Assembly: GCF_022538055.1 (NCBI RefSeq)
Contig: NZ_JAKZAM010000017.1
Span: forward strand, 1-64,000
Reading direction: 5' to 3'
DNA length: 64,000 bases
Source: Cognataquiflexum nitidum
GTDB lineage: Bacteria; Bacteroidota; Bacteroidia; Cytophagales; Cyclobacteriaceae
Made by a program: the position numbers and the translations under genes. Of this stretch, positions 46,517 to 54,938 are shown in pieces; the stretch's first letter is position 1; each line of letters starts with the position of its first letter. The notes under the pieces are model-generated. The model saw nothing but the letters and a program-made list of their open reading frames with translations. It made no database searches and was not told where the DNA came from.

Positions 46517-47796
46517 AAAAAAGTATAAGTACAAGCCTGATGCTCGCCTTATTGGGTCTTGCCATTTCCTGCAAAAGCCCTGAAACCAACACCGACATCC
46601 CGGAAGAGGAGATCAAGCCACTGACACTTACAGACGAAGAGCTCAAAGACAAAGTATTGGGAATGCTCGTGGGTTCGGCGATCGGAGATGCCATGGGCGC
46701 ACCTACGGAAATGTGGTCACGGGAAATGATCAGCGCAGAATATGGTTTTGTACAGGACTTGGACTCCATGGTCAGGGAAGTATCCCCCGAGGGGATTTGG
46801 AAGGCTAACCTGCCCGCCGGCGGTACCACCGACGACACAAGATGGAAGAAACTCGCCTTCGAATACCTTGCAGGTGAAAACCCCAAAACATTAGATCCAA
46901 AACAGTTCGCCTCTCATATCCTTGCACAATTTGACGGGTATCTCGCTGAGTACAAAACCATCGAAAGCGAAACCGCCGAACCATTTGAAGCAAATTCCCT
47001 CAAAGTCGGTTGGCTGCAGGAATGGGCAAAAGCCGCTCGCCCATATGTCAAAAATGACCTCAACGGCTATCAGATCGGACTCAGTACATTCTATGGAGGG
47101 GAAATGGTCTGTGCAGGATTGCTTTATGCACCTGCGATCGGCGCGTTTTTTCCTGAAAACCCCGAAAAAGCCTATTCTGAAGCCTTCAAATTGGCATTGT
47201 TTGATATCGGCTATGCGAAAGATATCACAGCCCTTTCAGCTGCAATGACCTCCGCTGCCATGAAAAAAGAGGCAACCCAAGCCGACGTCCTCGACGTGTT
47301 GAGGTCAGTCGATCCGGAGAAATATTATGGGGCAAGGTTGGTGGGAAGAAGTTCCTACAGGATCCTGCAGACCGCCCTGCAGATCGTGCAGGAGGCCAAA
47401 ACCACCAACGAAGCAAAGTTCACCACTGAGGAGGAAAGGTTTGCCAAAGCCCAAACTTGGACTCCCGAGTACCTGCAGCCTGTCTTTGAGCAACTCGACC
47501 AACACCTGCAAGACATGCCTTTCCATGCCGGAGAAATCCACCTTCAGGTCCTAACAGCGATGATTTTTGCGGATTTTGATTTTGAGAAAACACTCATTTT
47601 CCTCGTCAACTATGGCAGGGACAATGATACCACTGCTGCCATCGCAGGAGGAATTTTGGGAGCATATTTTGGTTTCGACCGACTTCCCGAGCAAATGAAA
47701 AATCAAGTTCTCGAGGTCAATAAAAATGAATTGGACATCGACTTGGTGGAATTGTCAGAGAATATGACTGAGAATTTATTGAGGAGGTATAAGTGA
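46513..47796 (+). CDS. ADP-ribosylglycohydrolase-fold lipoprotein
   Basis: A 427-residue protein of the DraG/ARH fold. It carries a lipoprotein signal (LLGLAISCKS, C20), unusual because most ARH proteins are cytoplasmic. Core motifs: GMLVGSAIGDAMGAPTE, the metal/ribose motif GGTTDDTRWKK (about 97-107) and the C-terminal YGRDNDTTAAIAGGILGA. Hydrolysis of an N-glycosidic bond outside the cytoplasm is the family-based expectation; whether ADP-ribose or another riboside is the substrate is unknown. Coupled to the upstream kinase by an ATGA overlap. Confidence 0.85.
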   Translation: MKKSISTSLMLALLGLAISCKSPETNTDIPEEEIKPLTLTDEELKDKVLGMLVGSAIGDAMGAPTEMWSREMISAEYGFVQDLDSMVREVSPEGIWKANLPAGGTTDDTRWKKLAFEYLAGENPKTLDPKQFASHILAQFDGYLAEYKTIESETAEPFEANSLKVGWLQEWAKAARPYVKNDLNGYQIGLSTFYGGEMVCAGLLYAPAIGAFFPENPEKAYSEAFKLALFDIGYAKDITALSAAMTSAAMKKEATQADVLDVLRSVDPEKYYGARLVGRSSYRILQTALQIVQEAKTTNEAKFTTEEERFAKAQTWTPEYLQPVFEQLDQHLQDMPFHAGEIHLQVLTAMIFADFDFEKTLIFLVNYGRDNDTTAAIAGGILGAYFGFDRLPEQMKNQVLEVNKNELDIDLVELSENMTENLLRRYK

Positions 47797-47850
47797 GCGG
47801 GTTAAGGGTTAATTGGTTAATGGTTAATTGGTTAATGGTTAATTGGTTAT
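47797..47850. repeat. GGTTAATTGG word array
   Basis: GGGTTAAGGGTTAATTGGTT-type words in near-perfect tandem right after the glycohydrolase stop. Same word as after trpS (32292-32370). Confidence 0.8.
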
Positions 47851-47886
47851 TTGAAGCCTTGTTTAAAGAAACATTTTTAATAAAAT

Positions 47887-47918
47887 ACACGTGTAAAAAA
47901 TTTAGTATTGACACGTGT
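47887..47918. promoter_or_regulatory. paired ACACGTGT operator of the toxin-antitoxin operon
   Basis: Two exact ACACGTGT palindromes (47887-47894, 47911-47918), 24 nt apart, each followed by AAA. A TTGACA overlaps the second copy. They lie 38-69 nt before the antitoxin ATG, the place for autorepression by the VapB-like protein. Confidence 0.6.
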
Positions 47919-47955
47919 AAATTTTATTACTAAATTGGTATCTAAATTCAAAGCT

Positions 47956-48204
47956 ATGAATACGAAACTGACGCTGACGATTGAGAAATCAGTCATTGAA
48001 AACGCCAAAAAGTACGCCCAAATGAAGGAAAGGAGTCTCTCGGATTTGATTGAAAACTACCTGAAAGCCTTGACCAATGAAGAACCTTTACCTAAAAATG
48101 AATTGACTCCGATTGTCAAATCTTTGAAAGGATCATTTAAAATGCCGGAAAATTTCGATTATAAGAAAGAATTAACAGACCGCCTATCTGAAAAATATTT
48201 GTAA
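47956..48204 (+). CDS. DUF6364/VapB-like antitoxin
   Basis: An 82-residue protein with N-terminal ribbon-helix-helix pattern (TKLTLTIEKSVIENAKKYAQ, RSLSDLIENYLKAL), as in DUF6364 and VapB/RelB-type antitoxins, and a C-terminal toxin-binding tail (GSFKMPENFDYKKELTDRLS). ATG 47956 is chosen because upstream codons would overlap the palindromes. It overlaps the toxin by 1 nt (TAATG). Confidence 0.85.
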   Translation: MNTKLTLTIEKSVIENAKKYAQMKERSLSDLIENYLKALTNEEPLPKNELTPIVKSLKGSFKMPENFDYKKELTDRLSEKYL

Positions 48205-48620
48205 TGGATACGGTTTTAATAGATACAGATGTTATCCTCGATTTCTTTTTTGACAGAAAACCATTTTCAGAAGAAGCATCAATACTTTTGAGTTTATGTG
48301 AAAAAGGAGAAGTCAAAGGTTTTGTTACTTCCATCATGTTGAGCAATGTCTATTATTTATTGAGGAAAACAGCAAACCATGAAAAGGTGATTGAAAATCT
48401 AAAAATGCTGATGAACATCATCGATGTCACCACAACCAACAAAAATACTGTCATTGAGGCACTTAACTCTGAATTCAAAGATTTTGAGGATGCGCTTCAG
48501 AATTTCTCAGCCAAAAATGAAAAAGAAATCAAAGTCATCATTACCAGAAATATTAAAGATTATAAATCAAGCACTTTATCCATAATGACCCCGGAATCTT
48601 ATCTGAAATCAGCCAAATAG
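48204..48620 (+). CDS. PIN-domain toxin (VapC-like)
   Basis: A 138-residue PIN ribonuclease. Acidic residues expected at the metal site are seen in VLIDTDVILDFFFDR (D7, D9), KDFEDALQNFSA and TRNIKDYKSS. Family members cleave tRNA or rRNA when freed from the antitoxin. Directly downstream of, and overlapping, the antitoxin gene. Target unknown. Confidence 0.88.
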   Translation: MDTVLIDTDVILDFFFDRKPFSEEASILLSLCEKGEVKGFVTSIMLSNVYYLLRKTANHEKVIENLKMLMNIIDVTTTNKNTVIEALNSEFKDFEDALQNFSAKNEKEIKVIITRNIKDYKSSTLSIMTPESYLKSAK

Positions 48621-48675
48621 AAAGGTCATTTTGAAATCATAAGTCTCTTTGGGGCTCCAATGTTTCTTTAAAAAA

Positions 48676-49626
48676 ATGAAAAGAAAACCTACATTCAAAT
48701 GGCTTCTCTGCTTACTGACCTACTTTTTCTTTGGAGCGCTTTCTGCCAATAGTCAAACGAATGTGGCAATAACGATAGATGATGTACCAAACACCCGGCA
48801 GTTTGAAACGGATAATTTTCAATCTCAATTACTCGATAATCTGGATTCATTCAATATTCCGGTTGCAATTTTTATCAATGAAGGATTGCTCTATAAAACT
48901 GATTCAATTGCCAGAAATTTTAAACTCTTGGTTGATTGGGCAAAAAAGGATTTTGTTACTCTTGGTAACCACACGTTTAGCCATGCCAGGTATTCAGATG
49001 TGGGGTTTGAACCATTCAAGGCAGATGTTGAAAAAGGTGAATTCATCAGCCGGGAGCTCTCAGGCAAATACAATAAACCACTTCAATATTTTCGCTTCCC
49101 ATTCAATGATTTAGGGAAAGATTCCGTCCAACAAATTTTGATTCACAGCTTTCTAAAGGAAAAAAAGTACATCAGCACTCCTTTCACAGTGGAAAGTTCT
49201 GATTGGATGTTCAATTATATCTATGAGTATTATCTTTCACATTCTGAACCGGAAAAGGCAAAGGAAATCGGTGAGTTATATGTTTCCAAAACCATAGATT
49301 ATTTCCATTTTTTTGATTCCCTTTCTTTAGAAAAATATGGAAGAAAAGTGAACCAAATCTTTCTTTGTCATGATAATGCTTTGAACTCCAAATACCTTGG
49401 TGAAATCGTCCGGAAGTTAAAAGAGGAAAACCACAACTTCATTAGTCTGGAAACCGCTCTACTAGACACTGTTTACCTCCAAGAAAATCAGTATTATCAA
49501 AAATGGGGAGTTTCTTGGTTCTACAGGTGGATGCCTGTGCAGCAGGAAAGAACCCGTTGGATGAGGTTAGAACCAGATTTGAGTCTGATTGAATTATTAT
49601 ACCGAGAATTAACGGATAAAGAATAA
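48676..49626 (+). CDS. exported polysaccharide deacetylase-like protein
   Basis: A 316-residue protein with a signal peptide (about 8-27, ending ALSANSQ); ATG 48676 gives this N-terminus, while an upstream in-frame start would bury it. NodB motif VAITIDDVPNT (first Asp pair) and VTLGNHTFSHARYSD (metal His pair) are present; RFPFND replaces the usual RPP/RxPY motif. Different from the 33104-34447 deacetylase in length and lacking its long insert. Sits between two toxin-antitoxin modules; the cargo relation is unclear. Confidence 0.82.
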   Translation: MKRKPTFKWLLCLLTYFFFGALSANSQTNVAITIDDVPNTRQFETDNFQSQLLDNLDSFNIPVAIFINEGLLYKTDSIARNFKLLVDWAKKDFVTLGNHTFSHARYSDVGFEPFKADVEKGEFISRELSGKYNKPLQYFRFPFNDLGKDSVQQILIHSFLKEKKYISTPFTVESSDWMFNYIYEYYLSHSEPEKAKEIGELYVSKTIDYFHFFDSLSLEKYGRKVNQIFLCHDNALNSKYLGEIVRKLKEENHNFISLETALLDTVYLQENQYYQKWGVSWFYRWMPVQQERTRWMRLEPDLSLIELLYRELTDKE

Positions 49627-49742
49627 AGAAATGGAAAAGCCCTTCTTTCTCCCAATTGAAGAATCCTTGTTCAAACCAAATCCCATAAAAATCAATAAAC
49701 CAAACAGAATTCATCTTGCTGGCGAAATAGCAGATTTTGATA

Positions 49743-49915
49743 AAAAAAAAGCCTGAAGAATTAACTCCAGGGCTTTGGTCTTCAATAGTGGTTAAGTTTA
49801 CAAGAAAAGGGTTTTTGTTCTTCCGGTCGCGTCAGTGACTTTCAATGACACTTCATTGGTATTCAGGTTTTTTAAGTGATAGACTTTGGTAAAAGCTTCG
49901 GCTTGGTCGATTTTT
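49743..49915. repeat. left direct repeat flanking the HipBA islet
   Basis: About 170 nt nearly identical to 51808-51979: terminator, stop codon and the last 36 or so codons of the secreted-protein gene. Identity ends abruptly after TCGATTTTT. Confidence 0.88.
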
Positions 49916-49918
49916 CTG
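49798..49918 (-). pseudogene. truncated C-terminus of a secreted protein (copy of 51862-52449)
   Basis: Encodes KIDQAEAFTKVYHLKNLN then VSLKVTDATGRTKTLFL and stop. Compared with the intact gene only about three residues differ, and the frame is open, but everything upstream is missing and the sequence turns into unrelated AT-rich DNA at about 49918. The terminator below it (49743-49775) has lost a base in its left arm. Confidence 0.88.
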
Positions 49919-50117
49919 AATTTGGTTGACTCCCCACGCGATTTAGTTTATTAGACTCATGCTTATCTAATTTCAAATTAATTTTTATTGCATGAAAAAT
50001 AATTCACTATATATATAAATAAGACTTAATGAATGAATATTCATTCTTATAATATTTAATAAAAAAATGTTTAAATTTGTATTGTATTCCATTCATAAAA
50101 TACTAAATTACTATATA
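49919..50117. other. AT-rich promoter region of hipBA
   Basis: Very AT-rich, with TATATATATAAAT (50009-50021) and the 16-bp palindrome at 50031-50046. No gene. The stretch 49627-49742 has no feature besides the end of the deacetylase gene. Confidence 0.6.
50031..50046. promoter_or_regulatory. 16-bp palindrome, candidate HipB operator
   Basis: GAATGAATATTCATTC is a perfect palindrome 72 bp before the HipB ATG. HipB-type antitoxins repress their own operon through such sites. Confidence 0.5.
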
Positions 50118-50474
50118 ATGACTGACGAATCATCCAAAAATTGGTTTTCTATGAGCGATCAAGCTTTAACAGAGCAAATCGGTACTTTTGTGAGGCATCA
50201 CCGTGTGGAACAAAATAAAACACAGGATACTTTGGCCTTGGAATCCGGCATCAGCCGCTCGACTTTGAGTCTTTTGGAGCGGGGAGAAACGGTCACGGTC
50301 GCCACCCTAATCCAGGTATTGCGGATGCTTGACAGGTTGGACATCATGGATTCATTTGAAATAAAAGAGACAATAAGTCCGTTGGACTTGGTTAAAAAAC
50401 AAAAAGTCAATCGGCAGCGGGTTAGGCTGAAATCCAAGGGAACTGAAAAAAAAGAGGAACAAATCGATTGGTAA
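50118..50474 (+). CDS. HipB-like antitoxin (XRE family)
   Basis: A 118-residue protein with an XRE-type HTH (about 22-80; IGTFVRHHRVEQNKTQDTLA, SGISRSTLSLLERGETVTV) and a lysine-rich tail. ATG 50118 is chosen over an upstream in-frame start because the extra 17 residues are low-quality and AT-rich. Three nt separate it from hipA. Expected to neutralise HipA and repress the operon. Confidence 0.88.
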   Translation: MTDESSKNWFSMSDQALTEQIGTFVRHHRVEQNKTQDTLALESGISRSTLSLLERGETVTVATLIQVLRMLDRLDIMDSFEIKETISPLDLVKKQKVNRQRVRLKSKGTEKKEEQIDW

Positions 50475-50477
50475 GAC

Positions 50478-51785
50478 ATGGAGGTAGCTAGTGTTTCTAT
50501 TTGGGGGAAATCTGTTGGAGCTGTCGCTTGGGATGGAAAAGCCGGTTATGCAATATTTGAATTTGAGCCTAAATTCAGGCAACTTGGTTGGGATTTGTCT
50601 CCATTAAAAATGCCTGTTGGAATAATTCAAAGTAAATTTTCATTTCCTGACCTCCGTGGAGGAAAAAATCCAGAATATAACACATTCAAGGGATTACCGG
50701 GACTATTGGCAGATGCGTTGCCCGACAGATATGGTAACCAACTAATCAACTTATGGCTAGCTCAGCAAGGCCGTCCTATGGATAGCATGAATCCTGTAGA
50801 AATGCTCTGTTTCATAGGAACCCGGGGCATGGGCGCATTAGAATTTGAACCTGTAGTACTCAAAGAGACCAAACGTGTTTTCTCTATTGAAATCGACAGC
50901 CTAGTTGACACAGCCAAAAATATACTGAATCAGAAGGAGACATTTTTCACCGATCTCCACAAAGATGAAGAGCAGGCACTTACAGAGATTCTCAAAATAG
51001 GCACTTCCGCCGGTGGTGCCAGACCAAAGGCGTTAATAGCTTGGAATGAAAATACAGGAGAGGTTAAATCAGGCCAAACGACAGCACCAAAAGGATTTGG
51101 TCATTGGCTGATCAAACTTGATGGTGTCAGTGATGTACAGCTTGGTTCAAGTCATGGTTTTGGAAGGGTGGAAATGGCTTACTACCATATGGCAAAAGCC
51201 TGTGGGATCGTAATGATGCCTTGTAGGCTTTTGGAAGAAAATGGGAGGGCACATTTTATGACCAAGCGATTTGACCGGGAGGATGGAGGGGTGAAGCACC
51301 ATGTACAAACTTTTTGTGCACTGAAGCATTTTGATTATAATCAGGTAGGCAGCTTCAGTTACGAACAACTATTCCAATGTATGAGGGAGCTTAAGTTGAG
51401 TTATGCAGATGCAGAACAGATGTTTAGGAGGATGGTATTCAATGTTATAGCTCGGAATTGTGATGACCATACCAAGAATTTTTCGTTTTTGTTGCGACAG
51501 GGAGGAAAATGGGAATTGGCTCCTGCATATGATCTTTGCCATGCATTCCGGCCGGGAAGCGATTGGGTAAGCCAACATACCCTAAGCATCAATGGCAAAC
51601 GAAAAAATATCAAAAGAGAGGATCTGATGACTATAGGAAATTCCATCCACTGCAAAAATGCTTCAGTCATCATTGATGAAATAAATGATATCGTCCAAGA
51701 TTGGAAAATATTTGCAGATGAAGTTCAAGTCTATCTTAAACTCCGCGATGAAATAGGCGGAACCCTTATAAATATTAATAGGTAA
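50478..51785 (+). CDS. HipA-like Ser/Thr kinase toxin
   Basis: A 435-residue kinase with the N-terminal HipA coupling region (1-110; GLPGLLADALPDRYGNQLIN) and a catalytic core. Phosphate-binding loop GTSAGGARPKALIAW (about 176-190), catalytic ARNCDDHTKNFSFLL (D327-D328 region), DFG-like LAPAYDLCHAF. E. coli HipA phosphorylates GltX; the target here is not known. Immediately after hipB and followed by the terminator shared with the downstream secreted-protein gene. Confidence 0.92.
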   Translation: MEVASVSIWGKSVGAVAWDGKAGYAIFEFEPKFRQLGWDLSPLKMPVGIIQSKFSFPDLRGGKNPEYNTFKGLPGLLADALPDRYGNQLINLWLAQQGRPMDSMNPVEMLCFIGTRGMGALEFEPVVLKETKRVFSIEIDSLVDTAKNILNQKETFFTDLHKDEEQALTEILKIGTSAGGARPKALIAWNENTGEVKSGQTTAPKGFGHWLIKLDGVSDVQLGSSHGFGRVEMAYYHMAKACGIVMMPCRLLEENGRAHFMTKRFDREDGGVKHHVQTFCALKHFDYNQVGSFSYEQLFQCMRELKLSYADAEQMFRRMVFNVIARNCDDHTKNFSFLLRQGGKWELAPAYDLCHAFRPGSDWVSQHTLSINGKRKNIKREDLMTIGNSIHCKNASVIIDEINDIVQDWKIFADEVQVYLKLRDEIGGTLININR

Positions 51786-51807
51786 TTCTAAAATAGAATT
51801 ATAACGA

Positions 51808-51979
51808 AAAAAAGCCCTGAAGAATAAACTCCAGGGCTTTGGTCTTCAATAGTGGTTAAGTTTACAAGAAAAGGGTTTTTGTTCTTCCGGTTGCATCAGT
51901 GACCTTCAGTGACACATCTTTATTATTCAGGTTTTTTAAGTGATAGACTTTGGTAAAAGCTTCGGCTTGGTCGATTTTT
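51808..51979. repeat. right direct repeat flanking the HipBA islet
   Basis: Terminator and 3' end of the intact secreted-protein gene, matching 49743-49915 with about a dozen mismatches. Confidence 0.88.
51810..51840. terminator. bidirectional terminator between hipA and the secreted-protein gene
   Basis: AAAGCCCTG (51811-51819) pairs with CAGGGCTTT (51832-51840); flanked by A7 on the left, serving the - strand gene, and usable from hipA. Confidence 0.75.
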
Positions 51980-52449
51980 TCAGTAAAAATGGATCTTCCG
52001 TTTTGGTCTAAAATTTCAACTTTTGTTCCGGGCTCCTCCAATCCGATCACTGCCAATCTGAAGGAGTTTTCATCAATGCTTTTGCCGTAGGCCATCAAAG
52101 GAAGCGGTGTAGGTGCCTCTTTGGTTTCGACGGTGTAGATCATCTTCTCAGCACTTGGTTCTTTGATATTGCTTTCGATGGAGATTTGATATTCTCCAGC
52201 CGGAAGCTGTGAAAGGTCATAAGGAACCTGCATGTCTTCTTTTACCTTCACATATTGCTGGTGAAGCTTGTGGCCTTCACTGTCTAGGACTTCGAGTTTG
52301 ACTTTGCCTAAACCTTCTTTTAGAGAGATGGCTACTTTTTTGTCCTTGGAACGTACTGAAGACAATTCTTCGATTCCGTCATTTGATGCGTTTGCAATGC
52401 TGGCTACACCTAGTGTGGCGGCTAATGCGAGTGTGAATAATTTTTTCAT
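51862..52449 (-). CDS. secreted Ig-like protein of unknown function
   Basis: A 195-residue exported protein with signal peptide MKKLFTLALAATLGVASIANA. Two beta-sandwich-like halves follow: KKVAISLKEGLGKVKLEVLD ... LPAGEYQISIES, and FRLAVIGLEEPGTKVEILD ... VSLKVTDATGRTKTLFL. The fold of each half recalls T9SS sorting domains, but the final KTLFL is not the typical basic end. Function unknown. Its 3' end exists a second time on the other side of hipBA. Confidence 0.78.
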   Translation of the reverse strand: MKKLFTLALAATLGVASIANASNDGIEELSSVRSKDKKVAISLKEGLGKVKLEVLDSEGHKLHQQYVKVKEDMQVPYDLSQLPAGEYQISIESNIKEPSAEKMIYTVETKEAPTPLPLMAYGKSIDENSFRLAVIGLEEPGTKVEILDQNGRSIFTEKIDQAEAFTKVYHLKNLNNKDVSLKVTDATGRTKTLFL

Positions 52450-52840
52450 TTTGTGTGGTTGTTTATAAGTTGGTATGATCCCTTATCCATCTTCTGTTCC
52501 AATTTTATTTTGGTAGTGACCGCGCCAGTTTTCAGGTTAAATAATTTTAACCCAAACGTTAAAAATTTAACATTCAATCGATTGTGAGGAAGGCGTTGAA
52601 AGCTAAAAACTGTATTATCCTGATACAATTGGACATCATAGTGTCCTGTTTCGAAACAGATTTTAGCAAAAAACTAAGTTTACCACTTTGCCAAAGGTTG
52701 CATGAGGATTGAAATATTAACCAAATTTAATTTTGAAAAATTTTTAGAAAATTCTTTTGGCAAAAATCAAATAAAAAAACCTGTACGATTTTGTACAGGT
52801 TCCGTTCTACATCGGTCAAGAAAAGCGTATAGATAGGCTT
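52450..52840. other. 391-nt gene-free region
   Basis: Leader of the secreted-protein gene on the left (GTTTCGAAAC palindrome at about 52651; TGTATCCTGATACA at about 52610-52624) and the terminator of the thioesterase gene at 52778-52801. Confidence 0.6.
52778..52801 (-). terminator. terminator of the thioesterase gene
   Basis: AACCTGTAC/GTACAGGTT stem with 6-nt loop; on the - strand followed by T7. Confidence 0.8.
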
Positions 52841-53374
52841 TTACAATTCTGATTTGATGATTTTGACCCTTTCGGAAATCGTCATATTGCTGATATCAAG
52901 GTTTTCGGAAGTGGCTTTGAGAAATTCTAAAACTGCTCCCTCGTGGTCGGTCGATGCGCCTTCTTTGACAGTTACATAGCGCATTGTGGTCCAAAGGACA
53001 GTTTTGAGCTCCTTTTGTGCATCATCGGTCATGTAGTATTCGACGACGATGGTGTTGTGGTTATACCAAAGCAGACGGCTCATGATACGGATCCACTCTC
53101 CCACTTTGGCTGGACGGACATAGGAGATGTTGTGGTTATATACCACCCAAGCTGATTTATACTTTCGGATAAAATCGATCACTTCGACACCATAAAGCTT
53201 CGGAACCTGATCTTCCCGCGCATTGAAAAAGTAGTCAAAGTATTTTGCATTGTTAAGGTGCTGCAGCGGGTCGCAATCCTGAAACCTGATGACGACACGG
53301 CTTTCGGTTTGCTTTGGATAGTGCTTTTCTGGATTGTATTCAAACATGGCTTCGGTTTTTGGAGTGAACAACAT
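52841..53374 (-). CDS. acyl-CoA thioesterase, 4HBT hotdog fold
   Basis: A 177-residue protein. The hotdog signature is IRFQDCDPLQHLNNAKYFDY, with the catalytic Asp (FQDCDP) and central-helix residues as in YbgC-type 4HBT enzymes; then VRPAKVGEWIRIMSRLLWY and TIVVEYYMTDD. A second ATG ten codons in (MFEYNPEKHY) is a possible start. Cleaves an acyl-CoA thioester; chain length unknown. Confidence 0.85.
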   Translation of the reverse strand: MLFTPKTEAMFEYNPEKHYPKQTESRVVIRFQDCDPLQHLNNAKYFDYFFNAREDQVPKLYGVEVIDFIRKYKSAWVVYNHNISYVRPAKVGEWIRIMSRLLWYNHNTIVVEYYMTDDAQKELKTVLWTTMRYVTVKEGASTDHEGAVLEFLKATSENLDISNMTISERVKIIKSEL

Positions 53375-53741
53375 GAAATTAAGGAATTGTTCCTTTTGAT
53401 GGGAATAAATTGGTACCAGGTCCCTGAGCTTATCGAAGGGTTGGTTATTGGGTTTTTGGTTATTTGGTTATTTGGAATTCTGGCGCTGAATTAAAATCCA
53501 AAAAGGCATGGCCTGACAGACAATATCTATAAATATCCAGAATCAATAAATATCAAATAAAAATAAACCTTGAAACATTCTCGAATCCCCAATATCCAAT
53601 AATATCCAGTATCAATAAATATCAGTCAACAATAAACCTCTAAACTTCAACAAATCCTCAATATCCATTAATATCCAATATCAATTAATATCAAAATAAA
53701 AATCTCCAATTTTTAACGAATCCTCAATTTCAGACAAAAAA
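53375..53741. repeat. two-sided word array
   Basis: Left on +: CCCTGAGCTTATCGAAGGG then GGTTATTTGGTTATTTGG (53419-53475). Right: - strand forms AATATCCAATAATATCC, AGTATCAATAAATATCA repeated from 53517 to 53700. Orientation switches near 53490. No gene. Confidence 0.8.
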
Positions 53742-54938
53742 CTACCACCACCCCTCATTCATATACATTTTCTTTTTGGAAGTTTTTTCACGATTGTAGA
53801 GCCTGAGGTATTGCACATCCAAATGCCTGACTCGATATCCAAGCAAATGAAAAAGTGGCTTGGCCATAAATTTGGCTATTTTGAGGTCAACAAGCAGAAT
53901 TTCCTTGTCCCGATGTTCCCACTTCACTCCGTGGAGTAAAGTAAAGAGGTTGTCTATTTTGATTTTCCTTAAAAAAGCGGATAGCCTTAACGCCCAGATC
54001 GGAATCTTGCGAATGATAAAAAATCCATCACTCCCTTGATTTTGGTAAAGTGGCATAAACAGCCTGCCACCATATGTCGAATACACTGTCTCCGCATTGT
54101 TGGTGGCCAATTGGGTTCCTTTATTGATTTTTTGAAAACTCTCAAATCCCGGCAGCATCTTAAATACATCCATTCCTATGATTCTATGCAGGTATACCAC
54201 CTCAAAAATATCCCTGACTGAAGATGCTGCTTTCTGCAATTGGTCTTTGAATTTGCCATAGTCTTCAATGTCAAGTTTGCCTATGGAACCAGTCTCAACC
54301 AATGCCAAATAGGTAAAAGCGATACTGTTTTTGACAGCCTCAGGATCCAGGTGCTGCCCAGATTCAAAACCGATCGCAACATATCCCAATTGATTGATAT
54401 AGCTGAGCATTGGCCCTTCGAGATACTCTTCGATTCCAAGTACTACAGGCACAGGAAATTGCCTCACAAACTTCCTGTTTATCAATGAATCATTGATAGT
54501 AATAAAAGGAAGTGTCTTACTTGAAGTCGTGTGGTAATCGATAAAATAAAAAGGCCCTTTTTCTGTTTTGGTGATTTCCTTGAGCAAATCCAAAAGTTCG
54601 AGAAGCTCCTTTTCCTCTTCCAAAAGGACTTTCTTATTTGCGACCATTTTGATGTTTGTCTTGGTCCAAAGTCTGTTGAGGTCAATGTCCAAAAATCTTT
54701 TGCCTTCAGAAAGTGCCTTCAGATTACCCCTGAGGGCATAAATTGATCCCCTTAGAATATCTTGACGTGTAGAAAGGTCTGCCAAAACCCGCTCTAATGC
54801 CGTGACTCCGGCAGGTTCGTTGCCGTGAATTCCTGCAAAAAACAATACGGTCGGACCGGGTATTTCCCCTTTCAATTTTTGGATTACCCGACTGACAGGC
54901 ATGTCAATTTTGGAGGGTGAAGTTTGGGCATCAATCAT
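53742..54938 (-). CDS. succinylglutamate desuccinylase/aspartoacylase-like hydrolase
   Basis: A 398-residue zinc hydrolase of the M14-related AstE/AspA group. FFAGIHGNEPAGV gives zinc ligands H38 and E41; FLDIDLNRLW (Arg-binding motif) and FIDYHTTSSKT give H136. The C-terminal 150 residues are longer than in AstE. It should cleave an N-acyl or isopeptide-like amide. Its ATG overlaps the TGA of the upstream GCS2-CBS gene (TCAT on +), so the two are translationally coupled. Confidence 0.85.
   Translation of the reverse strand: MIDAQTSPSKIDMPVSRVIQKLKGEIPGPTVLFFAGIHGNEPAGVTALERVLADLSTRQDILRGSIYALRGNLKALSEGKRFLDIDLNRLWTKTNIKMVANKKVLLEEEKELLELLDLLKEITKTEKGPFYFIDYHTTSSKTLPFITINDSLINRKFVRQFPVPVVLGIEEYLEGPMLSYINQLGYVAIGFESGQHLDPEAVKNSIAFTYLALVETGSIGKLDIEDYGKFKDQLQKAASSVRDIFEVVYLHRIIGMDVFKMLPGFESFQKINKGTQLATNNAETVYSTYGGRLFMPLYQNQGSDGFFIIRKIPIWALRLSAFLRKIKIDNLFTLLHGVKWEHRDKEILLVDLKIAKFMAKPLFHLLGYRVRHLDVQYLRLYNREKTSKKKMYMNEGWW

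Noticed and set aside
47908..47955. Earlier start for the antitoxin
   Set aside because: It would run through the ACACGTGT operator and add residues with no family counterpart.
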